This document shows positions 59,187 to 64,000 of a stretch of 64,000 nt of DNA, in pieces. This DNA comes from Cymodocea nodosa (taxonomy: Eukaryota > Streptophyta > Magnoliopsida > Alismatales > Cymodoceaceae): the NCBI GenBank assembly GCA_036874045.1, contig CM072335.1, positions 18,917,501 through 18,981,500 on the forward strand, in the 5' to 3' direction. A model generated the notes under the pieces. That model was not told the origin of the DNA. It made no database searches and saw only the letters and a program-made list of their open reading frames with translations. Each line of letters begins with the position of its first letter. Positions within the stretch are counted from its first letter, which is position 1. The position numbers and the translations under genes are program-made.

Positions 59187-59372
59187 TTTACCTTAGACTT
59201 TTCAACCTATTTAATTTTAAACAGTCTAAAAACTTTAAAACAAGTTAAGCCTTAAATCAAGAAAGTTAAACGTATGATTAGATATTAATTTCTGTTCAAA
59301 AACAAGGAAGGTAGAATAAGCAATGATATTAAATAAGTTGGTATCGATTTTATATCAAATATTATTAACAAA

Positions 59373-59384
59373 GCTTTGATACCA
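59373..59384 (-). other. tRNA-iMet primer-binding site of the SIRE element
   Basis: Minus strand TGGTATCAAAGC, two bases inside the LTR edge. Confidence 0.85.
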
Positions 59385-59386
59385 CT

Positions 59387-60906
59387 TGTAGTATTGTATG
59401 GCTACACAAGAGGGGGGTGAATTGTGTATTTTTAATATTTTCTGAAATATAATTGAAACTTTAAAACTCAAAAAAAAGTTGAGACATTGTTTTCATAAAA
59501 TCATTTTTATTCAAGGTTTTAATTACAATATACAATTCAATTCTCCTCAGAAATTATAGATGCAATTATATTTCGATACCATGTATCATCTAAACAATTT
59601 CATAACTACAAATAGAGAAAACTAATTTGCGGAATTTAAAACTTTTCTCCTTGTTTGAGATCTTTCTTCTTCAGCAATTCTTCAATGACGAATATCTTGT
59701 CTTTTCATGTTTCACCGAATTTACTTTCTTCTGATACTTCAAATCTTCAGTGACGAAAATCTTACCTTTTTATGTTTCACTAAACTTTCTTCCACTTGAG
59801 AGATTTTTCCCGAGAAGGTGTTTTTGATCCCTGAAAAAGATTTTTCTTTTGGTGTGTAGGGATGGTTTGATCCTTGAAAACATTTTTCTTTTTGTGTGCA
59901 AGGATAAATTGATCAACGAGAATTCTATGTCTTTTATACTGTATCTTCATTTCATGCATATCCTTCACGTTTAACCACTACCAGTTTTCCACTTCTCCAC
60001 GTCTTTTCTTTTTCCTTCATCGTAACACACACGTTCTAACCCACGTTTATATTTTGAATTTTCTTTAATCATTAGTCTTGGATCTCTGAAAAATTTTCTG
60101 CAAAATAAATTTTCTTGTCCAAAAGTTTTTCATCAGTGTAATAAGAAGTCGTTACTTTAATGTTAACTAAACAAGTAACACAAATATATATATAACTTAA
60201 CGAGTTCCTCATGTGCCATTTCACGTGACAAGTACTATAGCTAACTCAACGAACTATGTCCATGGTGTTATGCTATCTTAACAAACCAGTAATAAATAAA
60301 TGTTTTTATAATAAGAATTTTACCACGTGCAAAAATAACAACTTAAGTTTATAACGCTAACCTAACACGTTGCCTTAGTGTTCAATATAGCAACTCAACG
60401 CGTTTAGTTATGTTAACTTAACGAGTTAAACATGTGCAACTCACGTGATACAATACAACATTCGTAACTTATAATTTCAACACGTGTATAACACTAAACT
60501 TAACGAGTTTGTCTCTTCTTTTACTCACTAACTTAACGAGTTATCACGTGACCTATTTTAACCTTTAAGCCTTTAACTTAACGAGTTCTCACGTGACCTC
60601 TATACAAACAAAACTCTAACTTAACGAGTTGTCTAAACATGCACTATTCATGATACAGAAGATATAACATTAAAACATATCATGCTTTTCAATAAAAACA
60701 CACGTTAACTTAACGTTTAGCTAAATGAGAAATTAATGCAACGAAACAACTAGTTATTAACTTGAGATCCAATACAAACAAGTATTTATATCAGTAAGCT
60801 TTTTCTATATTAATTGATGATTTTAATTTCTTTTCACAAGCAATAGTAATTGAGTAAATATGATTATTTTCATTCGGTACATATCATCAAAACAAAATAC
60901 TCAACA
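59387..60906 (-). repeat. SIRE 5' LTR (1520 bp)
   Basis: TGTAGTATTG to ACTCAACA on the + strand. It matches the solo LTR at 52296-53855, with about 40 bp missing near 60270. It carries several AACTTAACGAGTT motifs paired with CACGTG (60440-60600), the block shared with Athila LTRs (60326-60450) and a TATA box at 59931-59938. Confidence 0.9.
59931..59938 (-). promoter_or_regulatory. TATA box of the SIRE LTR
   Basis: TATAAAAG on the minus strand, about 970 bases from the LTR start and conserved in the solo LTR (52840-52847). Confidence 0.55.
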
Positions 60907-61134
60907 ATAAGAGTTGAAATTAAGCTAGTTTTGGGCTTAAAAAATGCTTCTTTGCAATTTTTATTAAAGTTAAATGTGACATCTTTTAATAGATTAGTTA
61001 AAGGTTTAGTTATTTGGCTAAAATCTTTAATAAATCTTCTATAAAATCCAGCATGTCCTAGAAATGATCTAATATCATTTACTGATTTAGGTTCTGGTAG
61101 ATTAGAAATTACTTCTATTTTAGATTTATCTACT
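60907..61134 (-). pseudogene. Athila RT/RNase H remnant
   Basis: It aligns with 12485-12715 of copy 2 (end of RT, connection to RNase [13 protein letters not shown] region). Its right end is cut by the plus-strand Athila LTR and its left end by the SIRE LTR. ATAAG at 60907-60911 is the SIRE-side flank; CTACT at 61130-61134 the Athila-side flank. Confidence 0.85.
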
Positions 61135-61793
61135 TGTTTAGAATGAAAAAGTGCATATTATTAACGGTTAAATGATGGTTAATTGCATAATATTTAGCTT
61201 ATCATATGAGAATTAAGCCATTATGTTATAATTGCACTGTTATATGCTTTAATTGAAGAATCTGCTTAATTTTGGGGAATTAATGTTAATTTAGTACATT
61301 TATGAACTATCGGTAAATTGCAAGCTGTGAAATTTTTAAGTATCTGAAAATGCATCTGAGCATCGAATAGTTATACCTGTAACCCTCTGGAATGTTATTT
61401 TATGTTTAAACTGCTGCTGACACGTGTTGAGAGCTGGTAGATTTACTTACGTTATAACTCGTTAAGTTAGTATAACTGCACGCGTTGAGTTACATGAAAA
61501 TACACTTAGGCAACGCGTTAGGTTAGCGTTATAAACTTAAGTTGTTATTTTTGCACGTGTTTTATAGTTAAATCAACGAAGGAAGTCCGTTGAGTTATCT
61601 GTAACTCCACGGACTATATATTTTCTAATATGCCATTGTAGCGGTTGCAGGAACAGACAGTTGGAAGGAAAAACCACGTTTGCACGTATCACGTAGGAAT
61701 TCAATCGTGTAGGGAGAAAGAAATCATCGTTGTTGATCTGAAGGAAGGAAATCCAACCGACCATTCAAGCAGAAGTAGTTACCACTGAAGAAA

Positions 61794-61801
61794 TATAAAA
61801 G
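61794..61801 (+). promoter_or_regulatory. TATA box of the Athila LTR
   Basis: TATAAAAG in a purine-rich setting, preserved in the other LTR copies. A start near 61825 is predicted. Confidence 0.65.
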
Positions 61802-62616
61802 AAAAGAAAAAAGAGTGTGATCAATGGACGGCCAGTGTATACAGAGGAGGAGCACCGAGCTTTGTGCAGACAGTATCGGTGATTTCCGAAGTATCACACC
61901 AACCATCGTATCACCACCATAATCACCAATCATCGGAGGTTTGTGAGGATACTTGCTTGATGTTGGGTCGATTCCGAGCCAAATATAGTGCTTGACAACT
62001 AATGTGAAGAGTGATCGTGTCGCGGGAAGGGAAGACATTTTCACTAAGCACTGACTCATATTTCAAGAGATCGTAAAGCTTTTAGCCTTGGCTTCGAGTT
62101 GATGCCTATATGCTGAAGAGGAGATCATCTTGCAATTCTAGACTCGCGATTCTATAGGGAGAGGAGACAGAATTGTAAGTGGTTCAATTTTCAATGGTGT
62201 AATCGCGTTGCAAGTAGTGTCGGAAGTATTTACTGTCAAGTGAAATTACTTTACATTTCACCTTTCGCCCATCACATCAAAACAAAGATACCAAAAACAA
62301 TTTATCTTTGTTTGTATGTTGTATTTGAGTGTTGTATTGTTGGTGTTGTATCGTGATTAATGTTATCTATATCAATTTTATGATTGTTTTATGCTAGTTT
62401 TAATTTTACAATTTACTGAAATTGGTTTGTACAAAACAACTTAAAGATTTTAATGATTACTATTTGAATCATCTGAATGTTAGTATTGCATAATGATAAA
62501 TTCAATGTTAACTAGCATTAAAAAAAAGCTTAATTGATGTTATTTACAATCTGTGGAATTGCCCAATGGTTGGCCGAATTCCTCTGTAATTAGCAGTATT
62601 ATAAAGAAGAGACAGG

Positions 62617-62715
62617 CTCATGGAGTTAACTTAAGTCCACGAGGATAGTTTGTTGAGTTATCCATAACTCAACGAACTTAGTAAGTTTGTTGAGTTAACT
62701 GTAACTCAACGGAGT
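62617..62715 (+). promoter_or_regulatory. Triple hairpin array in the Athila leader
   Basis: Three inverted repeats in a row: 62617-62643 (GGAGTTAACTTAAGTCC core), 62648-62677 (GTTTGTTGAGTTA pairs with TAACTCAACGAAC over a 4-base loop) and 62685-62715 (same stem, other loop). They would form in the RNA leader. The same array is in every LTR copy of the window: about 5944, 14410, 17628, 27082, 28905 and 49682. Confidence 0.7.
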
Positions 62716-62992
62716 GTTTATTGAAAATAAATTTGAATTGTTCACAATCAAACATTTCTTAAATTCATCAACAATTCCCTGTGGGATCGACCTGTACTTG
62801 CACACTGATACAATAGACACTGTGCACTTGCAGTTAAAGTACAAATTGGAATTAATATCTAAATTGTATTAAAGGTTGTTTGTTTACTTCTAAAAGAAAG
62901 AATAGGCATAAAGATAAATTAACTAAGTAAAAATAGAAGTAACAAATCCAAGTTTTTCTAGTGTAGTGTTGGGAAAACATGAACAAGTTTTA

Positions 62993-63010
62993 TGGCGCCG
63001 TTGCCGGGGA
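62993..63010 (+). other. tRNA-Asp primer-binding site, copy E
   Basis: TGGCGCCGTTGCCGGGGA, full complement to the 3' end of plant tRNA-Asp, followed by a GAATT pentamer repeat (63009-63043). Confidence 0.93.
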
Positions 63011-63036
63011 ATTGAATTGAATTGAATTGATTTGAA

Positions 63037-64000
63037 TTGAATAGATATAAGCAACTTTTAGAGATGTTTCATTTTAATAGTCAGAGTTGTGTGTTTTTTT
63101 CTGTAATTGAGAATATGGCATATGCTTATGCTCAAAGATTTCTGAAACCTTTAATTAGCATATGTGAATTCTGTAATTCTGAAGGACACGACATTTCTGA
63201 TTGTTTGAAATTGAGACATTTACAGATTGATAGATCCCATGAACAACAAATAAATTATCCTCAATATAATAGAGCCGAGTATGAGAATCCAATAGTTTAC
63301 CCAACTGATGGTCAGTATAGAATGTGTAATATGATGAGAGATATTAAAGTTTGGGATAGGTATGATAGATTGGAGCATAGTATAGAGCAAAATTTAGACA
63401 AACTAGAGTACTTTGTATGTCAACAACAAGAAGTCAACCAACTAAACTATAAGGAGGCATATTTAGAACCTAAGCAGGATATAATTTACGAAACTGAAAA
63501 AGCTATAAAAAAAATTGATCAAAAATTGAATGCAATGAAATTAAATGATCTGGAAACAAAATTAAAAGCATTAGATAAAAATGCAATGAAAATACAAGTT
63601 TTGCAATAGGACAATGAAAATTATAATGTCATAAACCTGCACAACTTGCAAAATATACAACAAATAGAAAACACAAATGTAAGAGAATTTAAAGAATGCA
63701 CTTTAAAACTAAAAACAATTGAAGATCATAATCACGAAAATGATATACAAAAACATCATGAAAGTAACAAAAATTTGGAAGATGTATGTGTAACATTAAG
63801 ATCTGGAACTGATATACCACCAAGAACTCAAAATGAAAATGATATGAAGGTGGACAAGAGTAAAAATCAAAATGATAATGAAAATGTAATAGCAGAAAAT
63901 CTAGAAATCACTGAAGAACAATCTAAATCTGCAATTGAAGCTAAAAATAATCAAACAAATCAACTGAAAGAAAAAGAGTCTTTGAAATCAAAATCTTTAG
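63037..64000 (+). pseudogene. Athila gag-like ORF without capsid, copy E
   Basis: Open to a TAG at 63607-63609 (a CAG in copy 1), then open again to the window end in the same frame. It has the perfect knuckle CEFCNSEGHDISDC (63161-63202), then a coiled-coil-like part (KAIKKIDQKLNAMKLNDLET) and an Asn/Glu/Lys-rich part. The first ATG is at 63064, so the translated product would begin only about 33 residues before the knuckle. No capsid domain fits between the primer site and the knuckle. Confidence 0.75.

Larger units (their letters stand above)
55691..60906 (-). mobile_element. SIRE-lineage Ty1/copia element, 3' half missing
   Basis: Minus-strand order: 5' LTR (60906-59387), tRNA-Met primer site, gag, knuckle region, protease, integrase. 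It ends at about 55691 in the integrase C-terminal wording YSTRSKAYRV, behind which a BSD gene fragment follows; reverse transcriptase, RNase H and 3' LTR are absent. On the right it is inserted in an Athila pol remnant next to ATAAG. Wording such as RDH-G-EF, SLGGKRYVFVLVDDFSRYTW and VVERKNRSLQEMARTML is that of the SIRE/Maximus lineage. Confidence 0.88.
61135..62979 (+). repeat. Athila 5' LTR, copy E (1845 bp)
   Basis: TGTTTAGAATG to GGGAAAACA. In transcription order it has the U3 with the SIRE-shared block (61450-61559), TATA box (61794-61801), a long R-U5 of about 1.15 kb, and the triple hairpin (62617-62715) some 260 bases before the LTR end. Confidence 0.92.
61135..64000 (+). mobile_element. 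Athila retrotransposon on the + strand, 5' part (copy E)
   Basis: 5' LTR 61135-62979, perfect primer site 62993-63010, gag-like ORF to the window end. It is the best preserved Athila here and is inserted in an older, oppositely oriented Athila remnant. The 3' end is outside the window. Confidence 0.92.

Overview
This is a plant nuclear window, AT-rich and retrotransposon-dominated, almost certainly from a flowering plant. The evidence is intron-bearing plant-type genes, Athila and SIRE lineage LTR retrotransposons, a PIF/Harbinger transposon with both of its genes, and an L1-type LINE tail. I cannot name the species. Only two genes look intact and cellular, both on the + strand in the one gene-rich island (about 34.8-43 kb): a four-exon PP2C protein phosphatase gene (36142-40689) and an intronless mitochondrial-type PPR protein gene (41472-42752).

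Left third (1-19.3 kb): an F-box-associated-domain reading frame is joined to the cut 3' end of a minus-strand Athila element (copy 1, to 7524). A second minus-strand Athila (copy 2, about 8.0-19.3 kb) follows. It keeps a decayed third ORF and has a 1.9-kb LTR-like insertion in its protease region. Next come a Tourist-like MITE (19854-20629), a GA microsatellite, a GC-richer exon-like stretch of unknown origin, and decayed intergenic DNA with degenerate tandem repeats.

Middle (26.2-34.2 kb): a plus-strand Ty1/copia element that lost its protease-integrase part. Its leader holds an Athila solo LTR, which itself holds a second Athila LTR.

Right half: a 5'-truncated LINE with a perfect 15-bp target duplication lies behind the PPR gene. 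A 9.6-kb Harbinger element (45791-55405) sits, with a TTG duplication, in the last codons of a BSD-protein gene fragment. Its transposase and Myb/SANT-like genes are minus-strand, and it contains two solo LTRs (Athila with TGCAT duplication, SIRE with AAAGG duplication). The BSD fragment is fused to the end of a minus-strand SIRE integrase (SIRE 5' LTR 59387-60906). That SIRE lies in an Athila pol remnant, followed by the youngest-looking Athila element (plus strand, from 61135 past the window end).

The most unusual points are these. A block of about 110-150 bp is shared by the LTRs of Athila (Ty3) and SIRE (Ty1), in the same orientation and upstream of the TATA boxes. A conserved triple-hairpin array occurs in every Athila LTR. 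The Athila family's first ORF starts almost directly at the CCHC knuckle, with no room for a capsid domain. Two Athila LTR insertions carry a primer-binding-site copy inside their U5 end. Two retroelements have integrase ends running in sense into host-like gene fragments.
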